Notes: a model not told the origin generated them from the sequence alone. A stretch of 14,726 bases of DNA from an uncultured Paracoccaceae bacterium (GCA_937907485.1 CALESR010000251.1:1-14726), one strand, 5' to 3'. Numbered from the stretch's first letter, positions 1 through 7,390 are shown. Made by a program: numbers and translations.

Positions 1-64
1 TGCCCCCTCTTGGCTGCGCCAATTCACCCCCTGAGGATATTTGAAGAGCAAAGATGGGGCGGCA

Positions 65-874
65 ATGCTGGAGTTGAGCGCGGGCAGCGGGGGTCTGGAG
101 GCGGGCGGCAAGCGGCTGGAATGGGCCTATTGGCCGGGCGGCGCGGGGCCGGTGATCGTGCTGTTGCATGAGGGGCTGGGCTGTGTCGGACTGTGGCGCG
201 GGTTTGGCGCGGCGCTGGCGCAGGTGACGGGGCTGGGTGTCTTTGCCTATTCGCGCGAGGGTTATGGCCAGTCGGACCCTGCCGATCTGCCCCTGCCGGT
301 GGACTACATGACGCAGCACGCGATGCGGGTTCTGCCGCAGGTGCTGGACGCGCTGGGGGCGGAGTCGGTCATCCTGATGGGGCATTCGGATGGCGCGACG
401 ATTGCGCTGGAGCATGCCGGGCGGGTGGCGGATCGCCGGGTGCGCGGCCTGGTGCTGATGGCGCCGCATCTGTTCACCGAAGCGATGGGTCTGGCCGAGA
501 TTGCCCGCGCGGCGGCGGATTTTGACCCCGAGAGGCTGGCGCGGATGGGCAAGTATCACCGCGATCCGGCGGCGACGTTTCGGGGCTGGGCCGAGGCCTG
601 GCTGAACCCGGCGTTTACGCGCTGGGATGTCAGCGAGGTGGTCGATTACCTGCGGGTGCCCGCGCTGGTGATTCAGGGGCGGCAGGACCAATACGGCACG
701 CTGGCCCAGGTGCGCGCGATTGCCGAGCGGTCGTATGCGCCGGTCGAGGAGCTGGTGCTGGAGGAGTGTCGCCATGCGCCGCAGTTCGACCAGCCGCAGG
801 CGGTGCTGGACGCCGTGCGGGCCTTTGCCCTGCGGTTGATGGCGCATGAGGCCGCCCGCCCCGAGGGATTGTGA
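65..874 (+). CDS. alpha/beta hydrolase fold protein
   Basis: This is a 269-residue single-domain alpha/beta hydrolase with a complete apparent catalytic set: an oxyanion-hole HEGLG near residues 35-39, the nucleophile elbow GHSDG at 106-110 (Ser108), an acid in GRQDQ (Asp208) and a general base in CRHAP (His237). It has no signal peptide, so it is probably cytosolic. ATG 65 is chosen as start; the frame is open upstream to a TTG at 41, but ATG 54 is in another frame and stops after seven codons. Its last base pairs overlap the next gene (GTGA), so the two are probably translated together. Its place just upstream of the box operon suggests hydrolysis of an ester or thioester linked to aromatic-acid catabolism, but the substrate cannot be read from sequence. 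The family call is firm; the role is open. Confidence 0.85.
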   Translation: MLELSAGSGGLEAGGKRLEWAYWPGGAGPVIVLLHEGLGCVGLWRGFGAALAQVTGLGVFAYSREGYGQSDPADLPLPVDYMTQHAMRVLPQVLDALGAESVILMGHSDGATIALEHAGRVADRRVRGLVLMAPHLFTEAMGLAEIARAAADFDPERLARMGKYHRDPAATFRGWAEAWLNPAFTRWDVSEVVDYLRVPALVIQGRQDQYGTLAQVRAIAERSYAPVEELVLEECRHAPQFDQPQAVLDAVRAFALRLMAHEAARPEGL

Positions 875-1248
875 GCGGGCCGCATCTGCCGGGGCGCAGC
901 CCGCGCCCGGACCCCGAGCGGTTCACGGCGGCGGCGCGCGGCGCGGACGGCGGCCTGGCGGCCGGGTTCGCCGCCTTTGACGCGCGCCACTATTGGGAGG
1001 CGCACGAGTTCTGGGAGCCGGTCTGGATGGCGCAGCCGCAGGCCAGTGCCGGGCGGTCGTTGATGCGCGGGCTGATCCAGTTGGCGAATGCCGGGCTCAA
1101 GCAGCGGATGGGGCGCGAGGCGGCGGCGCGGCGGATTCTGGTGCTGGCCGAGGCCGCGCTGGCCGAGGTCAGGGGCGAGGTGCTGGGGGTGACGCAGGCG
1201 CGGATTGCGGCGATGCGGGTGCAGGTTCTGATAGAAACGGCACTATAA
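871..1248 (+). CDS. DUF309 family protein
   Basis: This 125-residue protein starts at a GTG inside the GTGA that ends the hydrolase gene, which implies translational coupling. It carries the DUF309 signature: an aromatic/acidic helix with YWEAHEFWEPVW at about residues 41-52 (His45 and Glu46 in the conserved HE pair), followed by a second helix around MRGLIQLANAGLKQ at 65-78. The family is small and helical and has no biochemical function that I know of. The N-terminal 25 residues are Pro/Gly/Arg-rich and look disordered. There is no signal peptide or membrane segment. The gene ends at TAA 1246-1248, and the box promoter region follows. The family call rests on the motif; any link to benzoate metabolism is by position only. 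Confidence 0.75.
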   Translation: MSGPHLPGRSPRPDPERFTAAARGADGGLAAGFAAFDARHYWEAHEFWEPVWMAQPQASAGRSLMRGLIQLANAGLKQRMGREAAARRILVLAEAALAEVRGEVLGVTQARIAAMRVQVLIETAL

Positions 1249-1314
1249 TGCCGATTGTCCCAAAAATCAGCGTTTCAGCCGCGATTTTCTCACGGGCCGC
1301 CGGGCGTTTCCACC

Positions 1315-1343
1315 TTTACCCGGCGCTGTTACTGCACTATTGT
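1315..1343 (+). promoter_or_regulatory. putative sigma70-type promoter of the box operon
   Basis: TTTACC (1315-1320) and TATTGT (1338-1343) are separated by exactly 17 bases and each match the -35 and -10 consensus at four of six positions. They lie in the only sizeable gap (1249-1387) before boxC and about 45 bases ahead of its start codon. The -10 box is embedded in the TGCA-N6-TGCA operator described separately. No transcript data are available, so the promoter is a prediction. Confidence 0.5.
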
Positions 1344-1346
1344 GCA
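1333..1346 (+). promoter_or_regulatory. putative BoxR/BzdR-type operator (TGCA-N6-TGCA)
   Basis: TGCA at 1333-1336 and TGCA at 1343-1346 are separated by six bases. The site also reads as a perfect dyad, TGCAC-N4-GTGCA. From memory, the BzdR/BoxR family of benzoyl-CoA-responsive regulators binds TGCA repeats with this six-base spacing. A boxR gene lies downstream at 6473, and the site covers the predicted -10 box of the box operon, so bound BoxR would be placed to block transcription. Only one such paired site was found in the window. Confidence 0.6.
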
Positions 1347-1387
1347 TCTTAGCGAACAGGAACCGAAGCCTCAGAAAGGGACCGCCC

Positions 1388-3046
1388 GTGGCCAAACGCA
1401 TCGACTTTCAGACCGACCCGACGCGCTATCGCCATTGGCGGGTGGAGTATCAGGGCGATGTCGCCACGCTGTTCATGGATGTCGATGAGAACGGCGGGCT
1501 GTTTGACGGCTATCAGCTCAAGCTGAATTCCTATGATCTGGGCGTCGATATCGAGCTGGCCGATGTGGTGCAGCGGATGCGGTTCGAGCATCCTGAGGTC
1601 AAGGTGGTGGTGATGCGCTCGGGCAAGGACCGGGTGTTCTGCGCCGGGGCGAATATCCGCATGCTGGGCGGCGCCAGTCATGCGCACAAGGTCAACTTTT
1701 GCAAGTTCACCAACGAGACCCGCAATACCTTTGAGGGCGCCGAAGCGGACAGCGGGCAGAAATACATCGCCGCCGTCAAGGGCGCCTGCGCGGGTGGGGG
1801 CTATGAGTTGGCGCTGGCCTGCAACCACATCATGCTGACGGATGACAGCTCCAGCGCCGTGTCGCTGCCCGAGGTGCCGCTGCTGGCCGTGCTGCCGGGC
1901 ACCGGCGGGCTGACCCGCGTCACCGACAAGCGCAAGGTGCGGCGCGATCTGGCGGATGTGTTCTGCTCGCTGGAGGAAGGCATCAAGGGCAAGCGCGCGG
2001 TGCAGTGGAAGCTGGTCGACGAGGTGATCCCGAATTCGAAATTCGACGAGGTGGTGGCCCAGCGCGCGCAGGAGTTCGCCGCCGCGTCGGGCAAGGCCAC
2101 CGGCACGGGGATTGCCCTGACGCCTCTGGCGCGCGAGATCGCCGAGGATGGATCGCTGCGCTATTCGCTGGTCGAGGTGGCGGTGGACCGCGACGGGCGC
2201 AAGGCGACGGTCACGCTGAGCGGGCCGGACGCCCCGGAGCCTGCCTCGCTGGAGGACCTGCATGCGCAGGGCGCGCAGGGCTGGGCGCTGCGGCTGGCGC
2301 GGGAACTCGACGACGCCATCCTGCAATTGCGGCTGAACGAGATGGAGCTGGGCGTGGTGGTGTTTCGCACGCAGGGCGATCCGCAGGCGGTGCTGGCGCA
2401 TGAGGCCTTCCTGCTGGCCAACCGTTCGGACTGGCTGGCGAATGAGATCCTCGCCTATTGGAAGCGCATCCTGAAGCGGGTGGATGTCACCTCGCGCAGT
2501 CTGGTGGCGCTGGTTGAGCATGGCAGTTGCTTTGCCGGGTTTCTGGCCGAACTGCTGTGGTCCGTCGATCGCAGCTATATGATGGACGGCGCCTTTGACG
2601 GCGACAACCGGCCGATGGGGGTGGTGACGCTGAGCGAGGCGAATTTCGGCCCGCTGCCGATGGGCAATGGCATCACCCGGCTGCAGACCCGGTTTCTGGC
2701 CGAGCCGGGGCATCTGGACCGGTTGCAGGCGCAGATCGGCGAGGCGCTGGACGCCGAGGCGGCGAATGAGGCGGGGCTCATCACCTTTGCCTTTGACGAT
2801 ATCGACTGGGAGGACGAGATCCGGATTTTCCTGGAGGAGCGCGCCAGTTTCAGCCCTGACGCGATGACCGGGATGGAGGCCAACCTGCGCTTTGCCGGGC
2901 CGGAGACGATGGAGACCCGGATCTTTGGCCGCCTGACCGCGTGGCAGAACTGGATCTTCAACCGGCCCAATGCCACCGGCAAGGATGGTGCGCTGCAGCG
3001 TTATGGCAGCGGTGTGCGCGGCGATTACAACATGCAGCGGGTGTAA
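1388..3046 (+). CDS. boxC: BoxC, 2,3-epoxybenzoyl-CoA dihydrolase (benzoyl-CoA-dihydrodiol lyase)
   Basis: BoxC opens the epoxidised ring of 2,3-epoxybenzoyl-CoA hydrolytically, giving 3,4-dehydroadipyl-CoA semialdehyde and formate, in the oxygen-using, CoA-bound benzoate pathway. The protein is 552 residues from GTG 1388, close to the family length of about 550. That start is preferred over the upstream ATG 1340 because AAAGGGA sits six bases before it and the earlier codons fall within the leader. The N-terminal crotonase-fold half shows FCAGANI (84-90) and GACAGGGYELALACN (132-146), the oxyanion-hole loops, then LPEVPLLAVLPGTGG (160-174). The C-terminal half is a second crotonase-like region, as usual for BoxC. 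It is the first gene of the operon and is followed by a pair of REP-like repeats before boxB. Confidence 0.95.
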   Translation: MAKRIDFQTDPTRYRHWRVEYQGDVATLFMDVDENGGLFDGYQLKLNSYDLGVDIELADVVQRMRFEHPEVKVVVMRSGKDRVFCAGANIRMLGGASHAHKVNFCKFTNETRNTFEGAEADSGQKYIAAVKGACAGGGYELALACNHIMLTDDSSSAVSLPEVPLLAVLPGTGGLTRVTDKRKVRRDLADVFCSLEEGIKGKRAVQWKLVDEVIPNSKFDEVVAQRAQEFAAASGKATGTGIALTPLAREIAEDGSLRYSLVEVAVDRDGRKATVTLSGPDAPEPASLEDLHAQGAQGWALRLARELDDAILQLRLNEMELGVVVFRTQGDPQAVLAHEAFLLANRSDWLANEILAYWKRILKRVDVTSRSLVALVEHGSCFAGFLAELLWSVDRSYMMDGAFDGDNRPMGVVTLSEANFGPLPMGNGITRLQTRFLAEPGHLDRLQAQIGEALDAEAANEAGLITFAFDDIDWEDEIRIFLEERASFSPDAMTGMEANLRFAGPETMETRIFGRLTAWQNWIFNRPNATGKDGALQRYGSGVRGDYNMQRV

Positions 3047-3052
3047 GCCCAA

Positions 3053-3076
3053 GGTGCGTGCCAGCACGCACCCTAC
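3053..3076 (-). repeat. REP-like hairpin, copy 1 (CTAC foot on the right)
   Basis: The arms GGTGCGTGC and GCACGCACC flank a CA centre, and CTAC follows; on the minus strand this reads GTAG followed by the hairpin. It lies between boxC and boxB and faces copy 2 as an inverted pair separated by 12 bases. Confidence 0.85.
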
Positions 3077-3088
3077 AGGACCACGAAC

Positions 3089-3112
3089 GTAGGGTGTGTG
3101 CTTGCACGCACC
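3089..3112 (+). repeat. REP-like hairpin, copy 2 (GTAG foot on the left)
   Basis: GTAG is followed by GGTGTGTGC, a TT centre and GCACGCACC. One arm base differs from the other copies, which leaves a G-T (G-U in RNA) pair in the stem. It ends six bases before the boxB ribosome-binding site and forms an inverted pair with copy 1. Confidence 0.85.
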
Positions 3113-3129
3113 GCCAACAGGAGACCCCC

Positions 3130-4581
3130 ATGACCGACCTTATCAACGTCAGCTATGACACGCAGATCCCCAACAACGTCGGCCTGTCGTCGGACAAGCG
3201 CGTGCTCAAGGCGTTGGAGAAATGGCACCCCGGCTATATCAACTGGTGGTCCGACCTGATCCCGCAGAATTTCCAGCAGTCGCTGGTCTATCTGCGCACC
3301 GCCGTCAGCGTCGATCCCAAGGGCTGGGCCAAGTTCGACTATGTGAAGATGCCCGAATACCGCTGGGGCGTGCTGCTGGCGCCGCAGGTCGAGGACCGGC
3401 GCATCCCCTGCGGCGAACACGTCGGCCAACCCGCGTGGCAAGAGGTCCCCGGCGAATACCGCAACATGCTCAAGCGGTTGATCGTCATTCAGGGCGATAC
3501 CGAACCGGCGAGTGTGGAGCAGCAGCGCTTCCTCGGCCTGACCGCGCCGTCGCTCTATGACCTGCGCAACCTGTTTCAGGTCAACGTCGAGGAAGGCCGC
3601 CATCTGTGGGCGATGGTGTATCTGCTGCACAAATACTTTGGCGCCGATGGCCGGGAAGAGGCCGACGACCTGCTGCGCCGTCAGTCGGGCAGCGAGGAAG
3701 CGCCGCGCATGCTGGGCGCCTTCAACGAGGAAACGCCCGACTGGCTGTCGTTCTTCATGTTCACCTATTTCACCGACCGCGACGGCAAGATGCAGTTGGA
3801 GGCGCTGGCGCAATCGGGGTTTGACCCGCTCAGCCGCACCTGCCGCTTCATGCTGACCGAAGAGGCGCACCACATGTTCGTCGGGGAAACCGGCGTCGGC
3901 CGCACCATCGAGCGCACCTGCGAGGTGATGAAGGCGCATGGCATCGACGACCCCTTTGACACCGCGCGCATCCGGGCGTTGGGGGTCATCGACCTGCCGA
4001 CGATCCAGAAAAAGCTGAACCTGCATTACACGCTGTCGCTGGACCTGTTCGGGCAGGAGGTCTCGACCAACGCCGCCAATGCTTTCAACTCGGGCATCAA
4101 GGGCCGCTATATGGAGCACCGGCTGACCGACGACCATCAGTTGAAGGCCGACACCTATACGGTGTGGGATTTCGAGGGCGGCAAGCTGGTGCGCAAGGAG
4201 GTTCCGGCGCTGACCGCGATCAACATGCGGCTGCGCGACGATTACACCCGCGATGCGGCGGGTGGCGTGGGCCGCTGGAACAAGATCATCGAGAAATCCG
4301 GTATCCAGTTCGAGATGAAGCTGCCGCATGAGAGTTTCCACCGGCAGATCGGCGTGTTCTCGGGCAAGCCCTTTGCGCCCGATGGCACGCTGCTGAGCGG
4401 TGAGGAGTATGACCGCCGCGCGCCGGAGTGGCTGCCGACCCGCGCCGATGGCGACTTTATCCAGTCGCTGATGAAGCCGGTCACCGAGCCCGGCCAATAC
4501 GCCGGCTGGATCGCTGCGCCGAAAGTGGGGATCGACAACAAGCCCGGCGACTTTGAGTATGTGAAGCTCTACATGGCGTAA
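3130..4581 (+). CDS. boxB: BoxB, benzoyl-CoA 2,3-epoxidase di-iron oxygenase subunit
   Basis: BoxB is the oxygenase component that uses O2 and electrons from BoxA to convert benzoyl-CoA to 2,3-epoxybenzoyl-CoA. The protein is 483 residues from ATG 3130, with AGGAGA at 3119-3124 as ribosome-binding site; the longer frame from 2941 runs through the end of boxC and the repeats and is not used. Di-iron ligand candidates are visible in order: Glu125, then Glu155 and His158 in VEEGRH, Asp216 in FTYFTD, and Glu245 and His248 in LTEEAHH. Their spacing matches the ligand set I remember from the BoxB crystal structure at a constant offset of five residues. There is no signal peptide. Third codon positions are richer in C than in boxC. 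The flanking repeats could affect mRNA stability inside the operon. Confidence 0.96.
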   Translation: MTDLINVSYDTQIPNNVGLSSDKRVLKALEKWHPGYINWWSDLIPQNFQQSLVYLRTAVSVDPKGWAKFDYVKMPEYRWGVLLAPQVEDRRIPCGEHVGQPAWQEVPGEYRNMLKRLIVIQGDTEPASVEQQRFLGLTAPSLYDLRNLFQVNVEEGRHLWAMVYLLHKYFGADGREEADDLLRRQSGSEEAPRMLGAFNEETPDWLSFFMFTYFTDRDGKMQLEALAQSGFDPLSRTCRFMLTEEAHHMFVGETGVGRTIERTCEVMKAHGIDDPFDTARIRALGVIDLPTIQKKLNLHYTLSLDLFGQEVSTNAANAFNSGIKGRYMEHRLTDDHQLKADTYTVWDFEGGKLVRKEVPALTAINMRLRDDYTRDAAGGVGRWNKIIEKSGIQFEMKLPHESFHRQIGVFSGKPFAPDGTLLSGEEYDRRAPEWLPTRADGDFIQSLMKPVTEPGQYAGWIAAPKVGIDNKPGDFEYVKLYMA

Positions 4582-4583
4582 GC

Positions 4584-4608
4584 GGTGCGTGGAGACCACG
4601 CACCCTAC
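4584..4608 (-). repeat. REP-like hairpin, copy 3 (compensated stem)
   Basis: The arms are GGTGCGTGG and CCACGCACC around an AGA centre, followed by CTAC. The ninth base pair is swapped (G-C instead of C-G) on both arms, so pairing is kept. It starts two bases after the boxB stop and abuts copy 4 across two bases, forming a large double hairpin. Confidence 0.85.
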
Positions 4609-4610
4609 CC

Positions 4611-4634
4611 GTAGGGTGCGTGCTTGCACGCACC
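4611..4634 (+). repeat. REP-like hairpin, copy 4
   Basis: GTAG is followed by GGTGCGTGC, a TT centre and GCACGCACC. It is inverted relative to copy 3, so 4584-4634 can fold either as two small hairpins or as one long cruciform. It ends just before the GGAGGT ribosome-binding site of the 47-codon ORF. Confidence 0.85.
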
Positions 4635-4650
4635 ATTCCCGGAGGTTTCG

Positions 4651-4794
4651 ATGCCGATCGTTCTGACCGCCCTTCCCCGCCCGATCCGCGACTGCCTCGG
4701 CTGCCGCGACTGCACCGGCCTGTGCTGGAGCGTGATCGAACTGCACCGCATCCCCGACGCCGTGCTGCACCCACCCCGGACCCCATCGCCATGA
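4651..4794 (+). CDS. 47-residue Cys-rich microprotein between boxB and boxA (unrecognised)
   Basis: This small ORF starts at ATG 4651, five bases after a strong GGAGGT (4641-4646), and ends in a TGA that overlaps the boxA start codon (ATGA, 4791-4794). Four cysteines at residues 15, 18, 21 and 25 (CLGCRDCTGLC) have the exact Cx2Cx2Cx3C spacing of a [4Fe-4S] ferredoxin motif, followed by Trp26 and a short helix-like IELHRIPDAVL. The tail (PPRTPSP) is Pro-rich. BoxA itself has two motifs of the same spacing. boxA has no clear ribosome-binding site of its own, so this ORF probably sets boxA translation by coupling. Possible roles are an electron-transfer or cluster-delivery partner of BoxA, a zinc microprotein, or only a translated leader. 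I do not recognise a named family. The ORF is well supported; its function is unknown. Confidence 0.7.
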   Translation: MPIVLTALPRPIRDCLGCRDCTGLCWSVIELHRIPDAVLHPPRTPSP

Positions 4795-5960
4795 ATGCCC
4801 CCGTCAAGCAGCACCTGATCGACCCCGAAATCTGCATCCGGTGTTATACCTGCGAGATGACCTGCCCGGTCGAGGCCATCGTGCACGACGACCAGAATGT
4901 CGTCGTCGATGCCGAAAAGTGCAATTTCTGCATGGATTGCATCCCGGTCTGTCCCACCGGGTCGATCGACGAATGGCGCATTGTCGAGACGCCCTGGTCG
5001 CTGGAGGCGCAATTCGGCTGGCAGGAGTTGCCGCCGCAGGCCGATCTGGCGCCGTCGATCGAGGCGCTGGATGACGCGATGGCCGCGCTCTTGGCCGAGG
5101 CGCATCTGGGCGCCGGTGGCAAATCACGCGCGCCCGCCAGTGCCACAAAGCCGACGGTCAACCTGCACACGCTGGGCAAGCCCGCCACCGCCCGCGTCAC
5201 CGGCAACTTTCGCCTGACCGACGACCCGGCGCATGACGTGCGCCACATCATCCTCGATTTTGGCAACCAGCCGATGCCGGTGCTGGAGGGCCAGTCCATC
5301 GGCATCATCCCGCCCGGCGCCGATGCGCAGGGCCGCCCGTATCTGCCCCGGCTCTACAGCATTTCGAGCCCGCGTGACGGCGAGCGGGTGAATTTCAACA
5401 ACCTGTCGCTGACCGTGAAACGACAGGAGCAGGGCGTCTGTTCGAACTATGTCTGCGACCTGAAGATCGGCGATGAGGTGCAGGTCACCGGCCCCTTTGG
5501 CGCCACCTTCCTGATGCCCGACGACCCCGCCGCGCGGCTGCTGATGATCTGCACCGGCACCGGGTCGGCGCCGTTCCGGGGTTTCACCATGCGCCGCCAG
5601 CGGGTCGCCAATGCGCAGGGCGACATGACGATGGTCTTTGGCGCCCGCACCCCCGCCAGCCTGCCCTATTTCGGCCCGCTGGCGAAAGTGCCCGAGCGGC
5701 TGCTGAAGAAGCATCTGGTGTTCAGCCGCCAGCCCGGCGCCGCCAAGGAGTATGTGCAGGACCGCATGATGGCCGAGCAGGAGGCGATTGCCGACCTGCT
5801 GATGGACCCGCGCACGCATATCTATATCTGCGGGCTGCGCGGGATGGAGCAGGGCGTGGACCTCGCCTTTCGCTCGATCGCGGAAAGCCGTGGCCTGCCG
5901 TGGGAGATCTTTCGCGACGCGATGCGCGACGAGGGGCGGTATCACGTCGAGACCTATTGA
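4791..5960 (+). CDS. boxA: BoxA, NADPH-dependent reductase subunit of benzoyl-CoA 2,3-epoxidase
   Basis: BoxA supplies electrons from NADPH to BoxB. The protein is 389 residues from ATG 4791, whose first residues (MNAPVKQHLIDPEICIRC) match the BoxA N-terminus I know; the frame stays open further upstream, but that part lies over the repeat and the small Cys-rich ORF. Domain order: two [4Fe-4S] motifs at residues 15-25 (CIRCYTCEMTC) and 44-54 (CNFCMDCIPVC), a linker of about 70 residues that is partly Ala/Pro-rich, then a ferredoxin-NADP reductase module with the FAD-binding RLYS (187-190), the nucleotide-binding GTGSAPFRGF (256-265) and YICGLRGME (345-353), ending in an aromatic Tyr as in FNR-type enzymes. 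Start and stop overlap the neighbouring genes (ATGA upstream, TGATG downstream). Confidence 0.95.
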   Translation: MNAPVKQHLIDPEICIRCYTCEMTCPVEAIVHDDQNVVVDAEKCNFCMDCIPVCPTGSIDEWRIVETPWSLEAQFGWQELPPQADLAPSIEALDDAMAALLAEAHLGAGGKSRAPASATKPTVNLHTLGKPATARVTGNFRLTDDPAHDVRHIILDFGNQPMPVLEGQSIGIIPPGADAQGRPYLPRLYSISSPRDGERVNFNNLSLTVKRQEQGVCSNYVCDLKIGDEVQVTGPFGATFLMPDDPAARLLMICTGTGSAPFRGFTMRRQRVANAQGDMTMVFGARTPASLPYFGPLAKVPERLLKKHLVFSRQPGAAKEYVQDRMMAEQEAIADLLMDPRTHIYICGLRGMEQGVDLAFRSIAESRGLPWEIFRDAMRDEGRYHVETY

Positions 5961-6379
5961 TGCCCTGGAGCCATGACATCCGCGTCGCCTGGGGCGATTG
6001 CGACCCGGCGCGCATCGCCTATACCGCCCGCATCCCGGCCTGGGCGCTGGAGGCGATCAACGCCTGGTGGGAGGATCATTTCGGCGGCGGCTGGTATCAG
6101 ATGGAGTTGGACCACGGCTTCGGCACGCCCTTTGTCCATATGAGCCTCGATTTCCGCGCGCCGATCACGCCGCGCCACCGGCTGATCTGCGCGGTGGCGC
6201 CGGTGCGGCTGGGCGAGACCTCGGTCGAGTTTCGCGTCGTGGGGCGTCAGGATGGGGTGCTGTGTTTCGAGGGGCGCTTTGTCTGCGTGTTTTCCGCGGC
6301 CGGTTTCCCGCGCAAGACCCCGCCGCCACCCGAGGTGCGCGCGCTGTTGCTGCACCAGATCGCCGAGGCGGCAGAATAG
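5960..6379 (+). CDS. 4-hydroxybenzoyl-CoA-thioesterase-family acyl-CoA thioesterase
   Basis: This 139-residue hotdog-fold protein starts at ATG 5960, one base into the boxA stop (TGATG). The N-terminal WGDCDPARI (11-19) matches the active-site segment of Pseudomonas-type 4-hydroxybenzoyl-CoA thioesterase, with Asp15 in the place of the catalytic Asp17. Thioesterases of this type occur in box operons, and benzoyl-CoA thioesterase of Azoarcus evansii has been proposed to free CoA when benzoyl-CoA or dead-end intermediates build up. The same role is likely here by position and family. The upstream in-frame ATG at 5900 would add 20 residues that lie inside boxA and is rejected. There is no signal peptide. 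The substrate remains an inference. Confidence 0.88.
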   Translation: MPWSHDIRVAWGDCDPARIAYTARIPAWALEAINAWWEDHFGGGWYQMELDHGFGTPFVHMSLDFRAPITPRHRLICAVAPVRLGETSVEFRVVGRQDGVLCFEGRFVCVFSAAGFPRKTPPPPEVRALLLHQIAEAAE

Positions 6380-6423
6380 TGCATCGGCACTGGCTGTGGG
6401 CGGGATGCCACTTGTCCGCCCCG

Positions 6424-6453
6424 TCGGCATGGCCTAAAGTTATGCAATATTAT
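6424..6453 (+). promoter_or_regulatory. putative boxR promoter with a single TGCA half-site
   Basis: TATTAT (6448-6453) matches the -10 consensus at five of six positions, and TCGGCA (6424-6429) is a four-of-six -35 box at 18-base spacing. A single TGCA (6443-6446) touches the -10 from upstream; its partner six bases away is missing. The predicted leader is only about a dozen bases and has no Shine-Dalgarno sequence. This is a weaker call than the boxC promoter. Confidence 0.4.
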
Positions 6454-6472
6454 TCCCAATTCCCAGCCCGCC

Positions 6473-7390
6473 ATGTCCGAAATCACCAACTTTCGCGGCG
6501 AGTCCGTCAGCGCCGACAGTGACCAGCGCGGCGAGGCTGCGGCGCGGGCGCTGATCCTGCGCGTTGGCGAGCGGGTGCGCAAGGCGCGCGAGCTGAAGGG
6601 CATTCCGCGCCGCGTGCTGTCGGATATCTCAGGGGTTTCGCCGCGGTATCTGGCGCTGCTCGAAGCCGGTGAGGGCAATATCTCGATCGGGCTGTTGCAG
6701 CGCGTCGCCGAGGCGCTGGACCACCGCATCGAGTGGCTGGTGGGCGAGGATGACCCCTGGACCTCGGATGCGCTGCGGGTGGCCGATCTGTACCGCCGCG
6801 CGCCCGCCGATCTGCGCGCCAAGGTGCTGGACCTGCTGGCGCCGCAGCCGGGGGCCGCCGCGCGCCGCCACCGCATCGCGCTGATCGGGCTGCGCGGCGC
6901 GGGCAAATCGACGCTGGGCGCGATGGCGGGCAAGGCGCTGGGCCTGCCCTTTGTCGAACTGAACCGCGAGATCGAGGATCAGGCGGGCATGCCGATCAAC
7001 GAGGTGATGGCCTTTTACGGGCAGGAGGGCTATCGGCGGCTGGAGGCACAGGCGCTGGGCCGCATCCACGCCACGCATGACGCGATGATCCTTGCCGTTG
7101 CGGGGGGCATCGTCGCCGAGCCCGAGACCTTCAAGACCCTGCTCGCGCATTTCCACACGATCTGGATCAGGGCCACCCCGGCCGAGCACATGGCCCGCGT
7201 GCGTGGACAGGGTGACATGCGGCCGATGGCGGGCAACCCCGAGGCGATGGACCAGCTCAAGTTCATCCTGACCAGCCGCGAGACACTCTACGATCAGGCG
7301 CAGGCCAAGCTGGAGACCAGTGGCCGCACGCCCGAGCAATCGCTGGCCGATCTGCTGGCCACCATCGCCGAGCGCGGGTTCCTTGCGTGA
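6473..7390 (+). CDS. boxR: BoxR, benzoyl-CoA-responsive regulator (HTH plus shikimate-kinase-like domain)
   Basis: The 305-residue protein joins an N-terminal Cro/CI-type helix-turn-helix (about residues 26-92; LSDISGVSPRYLALLEAGEGNISIGLLQRVAEAL covers the recognition region) to a C-terminal shikimate-kinase-like domain (about 134-305). The latter has a Walker A motif GLRGAGKST (139-147), a NREIED segment where shikimate kinase has its substrate Asp, YRRLE (187-191) and VAGGI (209-213). This architecture defines the BzdR/BoxR family, which represses benzoate genes until benzoyl-CoA binds the C-terminal domain. It probably acts at the TGCA-N6-TGCA site upstream of boxC and perhaps at its own promoter. 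ATG 6473 has no ribosome-binding site. Its TGA overlaps the next start codon (GTGA), so the regulator is the first gene of a coupled group of five. Confidence 0.92.
   Translation: MSEITNFRGESVSADSDQRGEAAARALILRVGERVRKARELKGIPRRVLSDISGVSPRYLALLEAGEGNISIGLLQRVAEALDHRIEWLVGEDDPWTSDALRVADLYRRAPADLRAKVLDLLAPQPGAAARRHRIALIGLRGAGKSTLGAMAGKALGLPFVELNREIEDQAGMPINEVMAFYGQEGYRRLEAQALGRIHATHDAMILAVAGGIVAEPETFKTLLAHFHTIWIRATPAEHMARVRGQGDMRPMAGNPEAMDQLKFILTSRETLYDQAQAKLETSGRTPEQSLADLLATIAERGFLA

Noticed and set aside
1349..3067. 572-codon minus-strand frame opposite boxC
   Set aside because: Antisense to a strongly supported gene; Arg/Gln/His-rich composition typical of shadow frames in high-GC DNA.
3073..4770. 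565-codon minus-strand frame opposite boxB and the microprotein
   Set aside because: Shadow of boxB with no motif; runs through the REP-like repeats.
4620..4790. N-terminal extension of BoxA from an upstream in-frame start
   Set aside because: The extension lies over a repeat and the microprotein, has no family resemblance, and BoxA homology begins at MNAPVKQ.
6378..6391. AGTGC-N4-GCACT as a full BoxR operator
   Set aside because: The arms are in the reverse order to the TGCAC-N4-GTGCA site and only one TGCA is present; kept only as a weak observation.
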